Both the position numbers and the translations under genes were made by a program. 64,000 bases of DNA, taken from positions 372,001 through 436,000 of the forward strand of contig JADJQF010000004.1 in NCBI GenBank assembly GCA_016712885.1, in the 5' to 3' direction. The notes under the pieces were generated by a model, which saw nothing but the letters and a program-made list of their open reading frames with translations, was not told the origin of the DNA and searched no databases. The DNA is from Candidatus Flexicrinis proximus. Lineage in GTDB: Bacteria; Chloroflexota; Anaerolineae; Aggregatilineales; Phototrophicaceae. This document shows positions 51,499 through 60,371 of this stretch, in pieces (position 1 is the stretch's first letter; each line of letters begins with the position of its first letter).

Positions 51499-53994
51499 AT
51501 GACCCTCTACGCGGAAATTGCCATTAACTCTGCCGTGCCGAATGCGTTTCACTACGCAGTGCCGGACTATATGGAAGATGATCTGCGGGTCGGTCATCTG
51601 GTCAATGTTGGCCTGCGCAGCGGCCGCCAGCCTGGAATTGTCATGCGGCTGGGTGAGACATGTCCTGTTGCACAGCCGAAATTCGTTGCTGGATTACTTG
51701 ATCCCGAACCGGTGATGAGTGCCGTGGCGGTTGACCTCGCCTGGCGGCTGTCCGAGGAATACCTGGCGCCCATCGGACTTTGCGCGTGGCTGTGGTTGCC
51801 GCCAAATCTCCCGCACTATACCGATTATCAGGTCAACCTGCTGGACAAGCGATATGCGCCCGCGAACGTCATCGAGTCCGAGGTGTTTGCGCTGCTGGGA
51901 CGGCGCGGGTCGCTGCGCTACAGCCAGTTTCGCACGGTGCTGAAGCATGACAACTGGCGCACCGCGGTCGAAGATATGGCCAATCTCGGCGTAGTCGAGA
52001 CCAACATGCTGCTTGTCCCGCCGCAGCCGCGTCCGCCGCGTATCCAGACGGCTAAGGCCGCCTTTCATCCTTCGATGCTGACGGATGCATTATCGGTCAT
52101 CCCTGCCAAGCTCAAGCGCGCGGATACCCTCGCCCATATTCTACGCGTCCTCACACGGGAAGACGACGCCGTCGACGTCAGCTGGATCTACGCGCAAACC
52201 GGCGCAAAAGTATCGGATCTGCAAAAGCTTGATAGTCTTGACCTGATCTACCTGGGAGAAAAACAGACCTGGCGCGATATGCTCATTGAGCGCGACTATG
52301 TGCCGCCGAAGCCGCCGCAGTTAACCAACGAGCAAATCCGCGCATGGGCGCATATCGAGAAGGCCGCCGCTCGTGGGACATATGCGGGATTTCTGCTGCA
52401 TGGCGTCACCGGCAGCGGTAAGACCGAGGTTTATCTGCGGGCCATCGAGGCGGTTCTGAAACAGGGGCGGCAGTGCGTCTACCTTGTGCCGGAAATCGCC
52501 CTCACGGCTCAGACGATCCGGCGCGTGCAGGCCCGTTTCCCCGGTCGTGCGGCGGTCGTCCACAGCCGCTTGACGGACGCCGAACGCTACCGCGTCTGGC
52601 AGCGTGCTCGTAACAGAGAGATCGACATTGTTGTCGGTCCGCGGTCGGCGCTCTTCACGCCGCTCCCGGATGTCGGGCTTATCGTTGTCGATGAAGAACA
52701 TGACGGCAGCTACCGCGCGATGAGCGCGCCAGTCTTCGACTCGCGTATGCTGGCTGAGTGGTGGATGCGTGCCAATGACGGCCTGCTCATCCTGGGAAGC
52801 GCCACACCTGACCTGGAAACCCTGCTGCGCTCCCAGACCCGTGAACTGACCCTGCTCGAACTGCCTAAGCGCGTTTACAGCCACCGGCTGCGCGCGGAAT
52901 CGCAGGCGGCGCGCAATCATGTCGTCCCACAGAACGACGACGCCTATGCCGATGCGCTCGCACGCGGCCTGCCCTCCGTGACTTTGGTTGATATGCGCGA
53001 GGAATTGAAAGCCGGGAACACCACGATTTTCAGCCGCGAACTGGCCGAGGCATTGTCGGATACCCTGGCCCGCGAGGAGCAGGCTCTTCTGTACCTCAAT
53101 CGTCGCGGCATGTCGACCTATGTCTTCTGCCGGGACTGCGGTTACGCTGCGCGTTGTCCAAATTGCGGAACACCGCTGACCTACCATGAGCATGATTATC
53201 AGCTGCGCTGCCACTCCTGCGGCCACAGTACGCCTAACCCAACCCTCTGCCCGCAGTGCGGCTCGGATCGTATTCGCTACTTTGGCGCGGGGACGCAGCA
53301 TGTCGAGGCAGAGGTCGCTAAACGCTTCCCAAAAGCCCGCGTAATCCGCTGGGACAGCGATGTCCTGAGCAAGCCGGAAATGCACGATGCTCTGCTTACG
53401 CGCTTTCTCGACCATCAAGCAGACATTATCGTCGGTACGATGATGGTGACGAAGGGGCTCGACTTACCGCTCGTAACGCTGGTTGGGGTCGTCAGCGCGG
53501 ATGTGGCGCTGAACATGCCGGATTTCCACAACGCTGAGCGCGGATTTCAGCTCGTTACCCAAGCCATTGGGCGGGCGGGCCGCGGCCTCAAGCCTGGCCG
53601 GGCGATCGTCCAGAGCCATACGCCCGAGCATTACGCCATCGCTCATGCGGTCAGGCACGATTACGCCGGATTTGCCCGGGTCGAACTCGAATATCGTCAG
53701 AAGTTAGGCTATCCACCGTTCCGGCGTATGGCACGAGTGGTCTTCAGGAACCAGAACTCGGCCCGTGCCCGCGACGCTGCTGAGCAAGCCGCGCGCGCAC
53801 TCAAGGAACGTATCGAGGAGTATTCGCTCAGCGGGACCGACCTGATTGGCCCCGCCCCGTGTTTCTTTCAGCGAATCAACAACGAGTACCGCTGGCAGGT
53901 GATTGTGCGCGCCCCTGATCCGCGCCTGCTTCTGCGCGAAGTCGCCGCCGCCAAAGGCTGGCATGTCGAGATGGATCCTGACGAAGTCCTCTAG
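51499..53994 (+). CDS. priA: primosomal protein N' (PriA helicase)
   Basis: 831 residues. N-terminal 3'-DNA-binding domain (VPNAFHYAVPDYMEDDLRVGHLVNVGLRSGRQPGIV), winged-helix region about 180-270, then the helicase core: Walker A LHGVTGSGKTEVYLRA, IVVDEEHDGSYR (DEEH box), LILGSATPDLETL. The zinc module has CRDCGYAARCPNCGTPL and CHSCGHSTPNPTLCPQCGSD. The second lobe includes IIVGTMMVTKGLDLPLVTLV and QAIGRAGRG. PriA restarts stalled replication forks. The ATG has no ribosome-binding site nearby. Confidence 0.95.
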   Translation: MTLYAEIAINSAVPNAFHYAVPDYMEDDLRVGHLVNVGLRSGRQPGIVMRLGETCPVAQPKFVAGLLDPEPVMSAVAVDLAWRLSEEYLAPIGLCAWLWLPPNLPHYTDYQVNLLDKRYAPANVIESEVFALLGRRGSLRYSQFRTVLKHDNWRTAVEDMANLGVVETNMLLVPPQPRPPRIQTAKAAFHPSMLTDALSVIPAKLKRADTLAHILRVLTREDDAVDVSWIYAQTGAKVSDLQKLDSLDLIYLGEKQTWRDMLIERDYVPPKPPQLTNEQIRAWAHIEKAAARGTYAGFLLHGVTGSGKTEVYLRAIEAVLKQGRQCVYLVPEIALTAQTIRRVQARFPGRAAVVHSRLTDAERYRVWQRARNREIDIVVGPRSALFTPLPDVGLIVVDEEHDGSYRAMSAPVFDSRMLAEWWMRANDGLLILGSATPDLETLLRSQTRELTLLELPKRVYSHRLRAESQAARNHVVPQNDDAYADALARGLPSVTLVDMREELKAGNTTIFSRELAEALSDTLAREEQALLYLNRRGMSTYVFCRDCGYAARCPNCGTPLTYHEHDYQLRCHSCGHSTPNPTLCPQCGSDRIRYFGAGTQHVEAEVAKRFPKARVIRWDSDVLSKPEMHDALLTRFLDHQADIIVGTMMVTKGLDLPLVTLVGVVSADVALNMPDFHNAERGFQLVTQAIGRAGRGLKPGRAIVQSHTPEHYAIAHAVRHDYAGFARVELEYRQKLGYPPFRRMARVVFRNQNSARARDAAEQAARALKERIEEYSLSGTDLIGPAPCFFQRINNEYRWQVIVRAPDPRLLLREVAAAKGWHVEMDPDEVL

Positions 53995-54014
53995 TCTGTG
54001 CGGCCCTGGAACAA

Positions 54015-54044
54015 CAAGACGCCGGCTCTGAGGCCAGCGTCTTG
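54015..54044. terminator. bidirectional hairpin between priA and the GlsB-type gene
   Basis: CAAGACGC (54015-54022) pairs with GCGTCTTG (54037-54044) with an inner GGC/GCC. On the minus strand it leads into TTGTTGTTCC. It separates two convergent genes. Confidence 0.65.
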
Positions 54045-54071
54045 TATGCTGCGAGGTACTTCCGCGGTCGC

Positions 54072-54407
54072 TTACTTGGCGAAGTTCTTGTTGCCGAGCA
54101 GGCGGACGACCGCGATCAGGACGATCGCACCGATTGAGCCGCTGATGATGCTGCCGACGAGCCAGATATCGCCCAGGCCCTGCAGGTTGAGAGCCTTCAG
54201 GATGATGCTGCCCAGGAAGCCGCCGATCAGGCCGAGGATAATGATGTTGAACAGGCCGTCGCCGTCGCCGCCCATAACGCGCGTGGCGATATAGCCAGCA
54301 GCCGCCCAGAACAGTGCTGAGATCAGCAGTTGAATGAGGAAGCCGACCGTCCAGCTGATCAGAGCGATGACCGCCAAGACCACCAGAATTGCGATGAGAA
54401 TGCCCAT
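54072..54407 (-). CDS. GlsB/YeaQ/YmgE family stress membrane protein
   Basis: 111 residues with four hydrophobic spans, slightly longer than the usual 80-85. The family core is AAAGYIATRVMGGDGDGLFNIIILGLIGGFLGSIILKAL, with the glycine-rich small-protein pattern. These proteins are stress-induced inner membrane proteins of unknown role, sometimes called transglycosylase-associated. A TATAAT on the minus strand at 54450-54445 lies 38 bases before the ATG. Confidence 0.9.
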   Translation of the reverse strand: MGILIAILVVLAVIALISWTVGFLIQLLISALFWAAAGYIATRVMGGDGDGLFNIIILGLIGGFLGSIILKALNLQGLGDIWLVGSIISGSIGAIVLIAVVRLLGNKNFAK

Positions 54408-54444
54408 TGTGTATCTCCCTTCCGTGGGAATCTATCCGTATGCA

Positions 54445-54450
54445 ATTATA
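54445..54450 (-). promoter_or_regulatory. -10 element of the GlsB-type gene
   Basis: Minus strand TATAAT preceded by TA; no clear -35 box. Confidence 0.5.
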
Positions 54451-54504
54451 TACGCGACATATCCCGAAAGGTTGCAGGATGTCGCGGATAACGCGGATAC
54501 TCCG

Positions 54505-55488
54505 CTAGCTCTTGAGGCTGGTGATCAGCAGATCAACCGCCAGTTCCGGTTCCATCTCGCCTGTTTTCATGGCGATGTCGGTGTCCAACAGCTTGTGGTA
54601 GATCAACTCGAGGTCACCCATCGAGAATCCGCGCGCCTGCCGTGCAAAGGAGTCGGCCTGGAACGGCCGGACGCCGAGTGCTGAGGCTAGTCCGGATCCG
54701 CCTCCGTTATCGAGATGTTCGCGGGCGATGATCAGAAGCCGGAACTGCCTCTGAATCATCCCGAACACGCTGAACACCGTGTTTTCCTTATTCAGCAGCA
54801 GGCGGTGAAGCAGGCGCAGTGCCGTTCTGGCATCCCCTACACTCATCGCGTCAACCATCTGAAAGATATTGGCTTCGGCGACGTAAGGCGTGAGCGCAGC
54901 AACATCGTCTTCGGTGATAACCGTGCGGGGCAGCACATAATCAGCCAGCTTAACCAGCTCGTTGTCCAGCCTGCGTAAGTCCCCGCCAACCAACCCGGCC
55001 AGCGCTTCGGCGGCACGCGCTTCGAACTCGGCGCCATATTGCGACGCCCGTTTCACAATCCAGCCTGCGAGGTCCTGCGGAACGTTGAATGCGCGGACAA
55101 AGGCATTCGGCAGCCCGGATACGCCCTGTAGCAGCTTGTTCTTCTCGTCAAGCAGGTCGTGTTCGACCAGGACGAGTCGCGCGTGCTCGGGGAGCGTGCC
55201 GGCTTCCGACACGATCTGCTCGACCCCGCGTTTGCCGGTTTCGCCGGCGCCTTTTCGCGTCAGATGGGTGATCAGTCCTTTGACGATCACCAGTCGTTTG
55301 TCGCTCAGAAACGGGTACGAGGAGACATCGTTCAGGATTTCAGGCACCGAAGCGATCTCACCGTCAAGTTCGCTGGTGTTCATTTCACCGAACTCGCCCA
55401 TGCCGGTACGCATCTTCTCGACTGCCTCGTCGATGGCGATGTCGTCTGTGCCGTGAAACAAGTAGAAAGTCTTGGTCTGTGAGGTCAT
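54505..55488 (-). CDS. holA: DNA polymerase III subunit delta
   Basis: 327 residues: KTFYLFHGTDDIAIDEAVEKM at the start, SSYPFLSDKRLVIVKGL in domain I, and the helical ALAGLVGGDLRRLDNELVKLADYV and FQMVDAMSVGDARTALRLLHRLL in domains II and III. It ends with AMKTGEMEPELAVDLLITSL. This order is typical of HolA, the clamp-loader subunit that opens the beta ring. A single gene. Confidence 0.94.
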   Translation of the reverse strand: MTSQTKTFYLFHGTDDIAIDEAVEKMRTGMGEFGEMNTSELDGEIASVPEILNDVSSYPFLSDKRLVIVKGLITHLTRKGAGETGKRGVEQIVSEAGTLPEHARLVLVEHDLLDEKNKLLQGVSGLPNAFVRAFNVPQDLAGWIVKRASQYGAEFEARAAEALAGLVGGDLRRLDNELVKLADYVLPRTVITEDDVAALTPYVAEANIFQMVDAMSVGDARTALRLLHRLLLNKENTVFSVFGMIQRQFRLLIIAREHLDNGGGSGLASALGVRPFQADSFARQARGFSMGDLELIYHKLLDTDIAMKTGEMEPELAVDLLITSLKS

Positions 55489-55592
55489 AATCGGGACATG
55501 TGTTGAATGAGTTGTGAGTGGGCCTCTGGCTGGCTCTTCGGCACTAGCATCTCATGCTAACTACACGCCGCCAAAGACCCCTGGAGTATACC

Positions 55593-56342
55593 ATGCCCAT
55601 CATCGCGACCTCACATGGCGGTCTCTATTTTGCAGATCATAGGAACGCCAAGGCACCGCCCTTGCTGCTCATCCACGGCGCGGCGGGTACACACCTCGAT
55701 TGGTCGATGCCGCTGCGCAAAATGGGATCGATTGCGGTCGATCTGAACGGGCACGGCAAATCCCCGGGTTATGGGCGCGAAACCATCGCGGAATATGCCG
55801 AAGACATGATCGCCTTGCTCGATGCGCTCGACATCCCGACGGCCTTTGTCTGTGGTCATAGTATGGGCGGTGCGATTGCCTTGACAATGATGCTGGAATA
55901 CCCCGAACGGTTGCGCGGGGCGGCGCTGATCTCTACGGGGGCGCGTCTGCGCGTCCATCCCGACATCCTGAGCCAGGCCGAGAGCAATCCAGCGGCCGTC
56001 GCGGAAATCCTGTTTTCCTGGCTGTGGGCGGCAGACACCGCGGAGTCTGTTCGCGCGCGCGGACGCGCCATCTTTCTCGCCCAGAAACCCTCCGTGATCG
56101 CGCGGGATTACCTTGCCTGCGATGTTTTCGATGTGCGTGCAAGACTGCATCAGATAAAGACACCCACCCTGGTCTTGTGCGGCACTTCCGACACCATGAC
56201 GCCGGCGAAATACAGTCAGGCACTCGCACACGGGATTTCGGGCGCGGTGCTGCACCTGTTCGACGGTGCCGGACACAACCTACAGCTGGAGCAGGCCGAC
56301 GCCGTTACTGAAAGGGTATACAGGTTCATCGGCGCGCACTGA
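55593..56342 (+). CDS. alpha/beta hydrolase
   Basis: 249 residues from the ATG at 55593 with GGAG 7 bases upstream. Oxyanion region LLLIHGAAGTHLDW, nucleophile elbow VCGHSMGGAIALTMM, acid LVLCGTSDTMTP and His in FDGAGHNLQLE make a complete catalytic triad. No signal peptide, so cytoplasmic. It resembles small esterases and 3-oxoadipate enol-lactonase-like hydrolases but the substrate is open. It is separated from the TIR gene by about 105 bases. Confidence 0.92.
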   Translation: MPIIATSHGGLYFADHRNAKAPPLLLIHGAAGTHLDWSMPLRKMGSIAVDLNGHGKSPGYGRETIAEYAEDMIALLDALDIPTAFVCGHSMGGAIALTMMLEYPERLRGAALISTGARLRVHPDILSQAESNPAAVAEILFSWLWAADTAESVRARGRAIFLAQKPSVIARDYLACDVFDVRARLHQIKTPTLVLCGTSDTMTPAKYSQALAHGISGAVLHLFDGAGHNLQLEQADAVTERVYRFIGAH

Positions 56343-56448
56343 TAGGAAATTGCGCGAACAACGCGACGTTGTAATCCGCGGGGTAGGTGTGGCACACAGG
56401 CTGGGCTGACGGATATCATCGGAGTGCGTCAGATGAGGAGCAAGTTCA

Positions 56449-57030
56449 ATGGCCCGTATTTATGCTGCCTATCGCCGGGATAATCCACATCCGGATGTCG
56501 AACGTGTACTCGAGGGGCTCGCCCATGTTCACGGCGCAACCGCGATTGTCAGCGCCCCATCAATTGCCACAGGAGCCACCTATCGAACGGTCGTCGAGAA
56601 CCAGATCAGGGAATGCGTGGGAGTCGTGATTATTGCGGGGCCGGAGTTCAACACCGAGCCCGATGCGCTGGGACGGCGTCGTCTCGACAACCCCGATGAC
56701 CTCTTCCGGATTGAGATCGAGTCCGCACTGAAGATCAGCAAGATGATGGTGGTCGTCGCGCTAGTTGGCGGTTATTTTCTGCCCGATGCGAAACTACTCC
56801 CGCGTTCGCTGCGTCCGCTGACCCGGCGCGGTGTAATGAATATGGGCGCACACGAGTCTTTCGAAAACGATCAGAACCTGTTGAACGCGGCGGTGCGCCG
56901 GATGCTGGACGGGTCGGCACGACGCACGGTCCGCTGCCTGATCGTCGTGCTGCTGCTGTTCACTGTCGTCTCGCTGATTGCTGTCGTTTTGGCGACTATT
57001 GCCGCGAATACGGCGAGTCCCTTGCCATGA
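56449..57030 (+). CDS. membrane-anchored TIR-domain protein
   Basis: 193 residues with GAGGAG 8 bases before the ATG. About 1-155 fits the bacterial TIR fold: RIYAAYRRDNPHPDVERVLEGLAHVHG (strand A and helix), the BB-loop-like SAPSIATGATYRTVVENQIRECVGVVIIAGPEF, then RRRLDNPDDLFRIEIESALKISKMMVVVALVGG. The Glu in RIEIESAL sits where TIR NADases keep the catalytic Glu. ESFENDQNLLNAAVRRML closes the domain. A C-terminal membrane span (CLIVVLLLFTVVSLIAVVLATIA) follows. Bacterial TIR proteins cleave NAD+ or sense signals in defence. No Thoeris-type partner gene is nearby. Confidence 0.8.
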   Translation: MARIYAAYRRDNPHPDVERVLEGLAHVHGATAIVSAPSIATGATYRTVVENQIRECVGVVIIAGPEFNTEPDALGRRRLDNPDDLFRIEIESALKISKMMVVVALVGGYFLPDAKLLPRSLRPLTRRGVMNMGAHESFENDQNLLNAAVRRMLDGSARRTVRCLIVVLLLFTVVSLIAVVLATIAANTASPLP

Positions 57031-57096
57031 CAACGCCCTTGACGTGCTGCGGCTTTACGCGGATAGTTGCGCTAATCCAGTGTTAGGGGGATGTAT

Positions 57097-58320
57097 ATGA
57101 GCGCGAAGCGTAGAACAACAGTCGCCGTGATCTTTGGGGGTCGCAGCGTTGAACACGATGTATCGATCGTTACCGGCCACCAGGTCATGCGCGCGTTTGA
57201 TCCCGTACGATACGATGTGGTTGCGGTCTACATCACCCGCGATGGTCGCTGGTTTACCGGTGAGCCGCTGAAAGTCCTCGAAAACTTCACCAATGAAATT
57301 GCCAGTATTCGCGGCGTTTACCCCACTATTCTTTCCCCCAGCACGCAGCACCACGGGCTGATCATGAACCCCGTTTCCGGCCGCTTCCAGAAAAGCGAAG
57401 TCCGCCGCATCGACGTGGTGTTCCCGGCCATCCATGGCTCGCACGGCGAGGATGGCACCTTGCAGGGGTTGTTCGAATTAGCCGATATTCCCTATATCGG
57501 CTGCGGCGTACTCGCCTCAGCGCTAGGGAATGACAAGGCACTGACCAAGCTGATTCTGCGCCAGCATGACATTCCAGTGGTCGATGATGTCGTGTTTACC
57601 CGTGCCGAATGGCAGGAGGATGCCGAAACCGTTCTGGCGAAGATCAACGCGAGCTTCGCCTATCCCGTGTTCGTCAAGCCGGTAACTCTGGGGAGCAGCA
57701 TCGGCGTCAGCCGCGTCGAGGATGCTGCGATGTTACGCGCGACAATCGAAGTTGCGACGACCTTCGACCGACGCGTGATGGTCGAACCGGCCGTCCTGAA
57801 CTGCCAGGAGATTAACTGCGCCGTGCTGGGAGACGACATCGGTGTGAAAGCATCCCTCCTGGAGCAGCCAAAGAGCTGGGCACAGTTCCTGAGTTTCGAT
57901 GACAAATACATGCACGGCGGCGAAGGGATGAAGTCCGCCGAACGCATCATTCCCGCCCCCCTTTCGCCGGAACTCACGACTCGTATCCAGGAGACGGCGG
58001 TACGTGTCTTCAAGGCGCTGCAAGGGCGCGGTACGGCACGTCTGGACTTCCTGGTGCGCGGTGACGAAGTCTACCTGAATGAAATCAACACCATGCCTGG
58101 ATCGCTTGCCTTCTATCTGTGGGCAGAGATGGGGCAGTCGAACCGCGACGTGGTCGAGCGGCTCGTCAAGCTTGCACAGGACGCCCACGCCGAGAAACGC
58201 CACACCTCTTTTGATTACCAGTCAAATCTGATCAAGATGACCGCACAACGCGGCGGCCTCAAAGGCGTCAAGGGGATCAAGCCGGCTTCGGTCAACAAAA
58301 AGCCTGCAGAGACCCAGTAA
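57097..58320 (+). CDS. ddl: D-alanine--D-alanine ligase
   Basis: 407 residues; I chose the ATG at 57097, six bases after AGGGGG, although the ATG at 57091 is also open. ATP-grasp ligase: VAVIFGGRSVEHDVSIVTGHQVM, VVFPAIHGSHGEDGTLQGLFELADIPYIGCGVLASAL (peptide-binding), VFVKPVTLGSSIGVSRV, LDFLVRGDEVYLNEINTMPG. It makes the D-Ala-D-Ala dipeptide for peptidoglycan. The C-terminus extends about 30 residues beyond the usual end. The transposase relic lies immediately downstream. Confidence 0.95.
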   Translation: MSAKRRTTVAVIFGGRSVEHDVSIVTGHQVMRAFDPVRYDVVAVYITRDGRWFTGEPLKVLENFTNEIASIRGVYPTILSPSTQHHGLIMNPVSGRFQKSEVRRIDVVFPAIHGSHGEDGTLQGLFELADIPYIGCGVLASALGNDKALTKLILRQHDIPVVDDVVFTRAEWQEDAETVLAKINASFAYPVFVKPVTLGSSIGVSRVEDAAMLRATIEVATTFDRRVMVEPAVLNCQEINCAVLGDDIGVKASLLEQPKSWAQFLSFDDKYMHGGEGMKSAERIIPAPLSPELTTRIQETAVRVFKALQGRGTARLDFLVRGDEVYLNEINTMPGSLAFYLWAEMGQSNRDVVERLVKLAQDAHAEKRHTSFDYQSNLIKMTAQRGGLKGVKGIKPASVNKKPAETQ

Positions 58321-58774
58321 ATTGAGTTTAAGTCGTGCCTGTTGCCCGTCTCAAGTAACTCTTTGCTCCGGGTGAAGTACTGGTTGGGATGAATACTCTC
58401 GCGACGGTACAGATCCGCGATACCCACTTCGCCGCGCAGTCCCTCCAACACAATCCGGGTCTTCTCGTCTGCGCTGAACTTGCGCCGTGTCTGGCGGCGG
58501 ATGGGCCGGGCACCCTGCTCGGGCGACACTCCCTTCCCATCTGCGGCCATGGGTTTTCTCGTTGTTCTGTATGGCTCATCTGTTCTGAAAGTGTCTACTC
58601 CTTTAGCACCCCATCTGGTCCGGCTAGCGCTGACGTGGGACAGTGGCAGATTCGGCTCTCGTGCGGCATCTGCGGCGACCGTTACACGGTCATGGACGAC
58701 TGCTCAAGGAGGTGAATCGAGGTAAGCCCAAGGGAAATCACCTGTGCATCCAGCGCAGTTCTACGAAATCGCAA
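58321..58774. other. intergenic boundary region holding a transposase relic
   Basis: 454 bases between ddl and the GH39-type gene, converging. It includes the IS3-type relic; the rest (58580-58774) contains no recognisable gene and no clear inverted repeats. Confidence 0.6.
58333..58550 (-). pseudogene. IS3-type transposase OrfA fragment
   Basis: On the minus strand MAADGKGVSPEQGARPIRRQ leads into TRRKFSADEKTRIVLEGLRG and VGIADLYRRESIHPNQYFTR, the helix-turn-helix of an OrfA of IS3-family elements. The usual continuation is lost after LLETGNRH, where the frame runs into sequence at the ddl 3' end. No OrfB is present. Confidence 0.75.
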
Positions 58775-60313
58775 TTAATGCGAAATAATCTCCGAAATGT
58801 CCAGGAGCGTCACCCCATGCGGCTGCACCGTAAATGAGAATGTTTCCAGATTGGAACTGGTAGAGAGGTACTGGATTGAGCCCTCCAATTCCATTTTTTG
58901 CCGGAGAACCGCCAGGTCTTCGCGCCGAATATGGTCTGGTGCACCCATCTCCAGCCAGGCATCCAAAACACTTCCATGTTCACGGTCGAAGCGCGAGGTT
59001 TGGATGTGTATCCTTCCGTGAAGGCCAGACAGGTGCAGGGTGAAATGCTTCTGCGGATTCTGTTCGAACATCTCGTAAAGCTGGCGGCTGCCTACAGCGT
59101 TTTGAATGGTACGGCTGTTGTTACTGCTGGCTGCGTAATGGCAGTAGTTCCACATCAGAATCGAGACCTTACCACTCGCATGGCGCGTTACTACGAACGA
59201 ATCCCCCGTGTCCAAGACCTCTTCACCCAAGCGCGAAAGGAACCAGTAACCATGGTACGAGGGTTTTTTCAGGCCTTGGGTGTTGATTAAGCCGAAGCCG
59301 CCATGAAATGGTGTATCTCCGAGACGAGATTCCTCAAAAATGTCACTGATCACCCAGAAAGACAGTGAATCGGCGTGTCCTTGACCACGCAAGTTGTTCT
59401 GGACGATAAATGGAGCCAGGAATGCGGTGTCGTGGGTGGGATCGCGCGGGCTGGGACTGCTGCTCCACTCGGTGTAATGCTTTTCGAGATGGGCAAACCC
59501 GTTCTCTGCAAGTGTTTTTTCGTAGCCGGTCAAGTCAACCATGAGGCGGTCTGGCCCATCCCAGGTCATGTATCCATTGCCTTCCAGATCGACAGGATGA
59601 AAGGTGGGATACGGGTGAGTCGAGAAGAAATCAATCGGCAGATTTCTTTCGCGACAGGCGGTTAGAAACTCATTTCCCCAGGAGGCGAGCCCAGGCCCTG
59701 CTGATGCAGAAGCAGTTGCGGGGCCACCTACCTTGAGCGCCGCATCAATCTGTTTAATAGTGCACGCGGTTCGTTCATACAGTTGCATGTAAGCATCGAA
59801 GTTCGCGTCTTTCCAGAAGACAGTCAGGTCTGGCTCGTTCCAGACTTCAAAATACCAACGCCGCACTTCATCCAGACCATAACGGTCGATGATGTGCCGG
59901 ACAAATTGTTGGATTAGCCATTCCCAGCGCTCCCAATTGTTGGGCGGCGTGATGTTGCCTTTCCACCAGAAAACAGTCTCCTCACCGCTGGCAAGATCGT
60001 AAGGCATGAAACCGAATTCAACAAACGGGCGAATCCCAATTGAGAGCCAGTGATCATAAACCAGATCAACGTATTGCCAGTTCAGAATTGGCTGTCCGTC
60101 CCGCTCCCGGTAGACCATCATATCTTCGTGGAAAAGCCCGTGCATTCGGATGTAGTTGAAAGGCATCTCGCGTTGGACGAGTTCCAGGTGTTTTTGAAAA
60201 TCTGCTCGCAGAGCTTCGGCAACGCGCCCGCCGCCTATGCATACCCGCCAATACGGGTTCAACGGTTTGCCTTCCTTGCGACAGTCTATGGTGATTTCAT
60301 AGTTGTCGAGCAT
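58775..60313 (-). CDS. glycoside hydrolase family 39-like protein (beta-xylosidase type)
   Basis: 512 residues, no signal peptide. A (beta/alpha)8 barrel is suggested by NYIRMHGLFHEDMMVYRERDGQ, IRPFVEFGFMPYDLASG, WYFEVWNEPDLTVFWKDANFDAY (NEP with the acid/base Glu), DFFSTHPYPTF and HYTEWSSSPSP (candidate nucleophile Glu). This order is characteristic of GH39 beta-xylosidases. The last 120 residues form a beta-rich domain. A cytoplasmic enzyme that cleaves xylo-oligosaccharides or related sugars imported by the neighbouring ABC transporter is likely. The region is less GC-rich than the rest of the window. Confidence 0.87.
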   Translation of the reverse strand: MLDNYEITIDCRKEGKPLNPYWRVCIGGGRVAEALRADFQKHLELVQREMPFNYIRMHGLFHEDMMVYRERDGQPILNWQYVDLVYDHWLSIGIRPFVEFGFMPYDLASGEETVFWWKGNITPPNNWERWEWLIQQFVRHIIDRYGLDEVRRWYFEVWNEPDLTVFWKDANFDAYMQLYERTACTIKQIDAALKVGGPATASASAGPGLASWGNEFLTACRERNLPIDFFSTHPYPTFHPVDLEGNGYMTWDGPDRLMVDLTGYEKTLAENGFAHLEKHYTEWSSSPSPRDPTHDTAFLAPFIVQNNLRGQGHADSLSFWVISDIFEESRLGDTPFHGGFGLINTQGLKKPSYHGYWFLSRLGEEVLDTGDSFVVTRHASGKVSILMWNYCHYAASSNNSRTIQNAVGSRQLYEMFEQNPQKHFTLHLSGLHGRIHIQTSRFDREHGSVLDAWLEMGAPDHIRREDLAVLRQKMELEGSIQYLSTSSNLETFSFTVQPHGVTLLDISEIISH

Positions 60314-60371
60314 TTCTAAGACTCCTCATTGCTTGTAGCAGGGAAAGCGCAAGAGCTTCCACCAATTTTCG

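Noticed and set aside
56449..57030. Thoeris or similar complete defence system
   Set aside because: Only the TIR protein is present; neither neighbour is a known defence partner.
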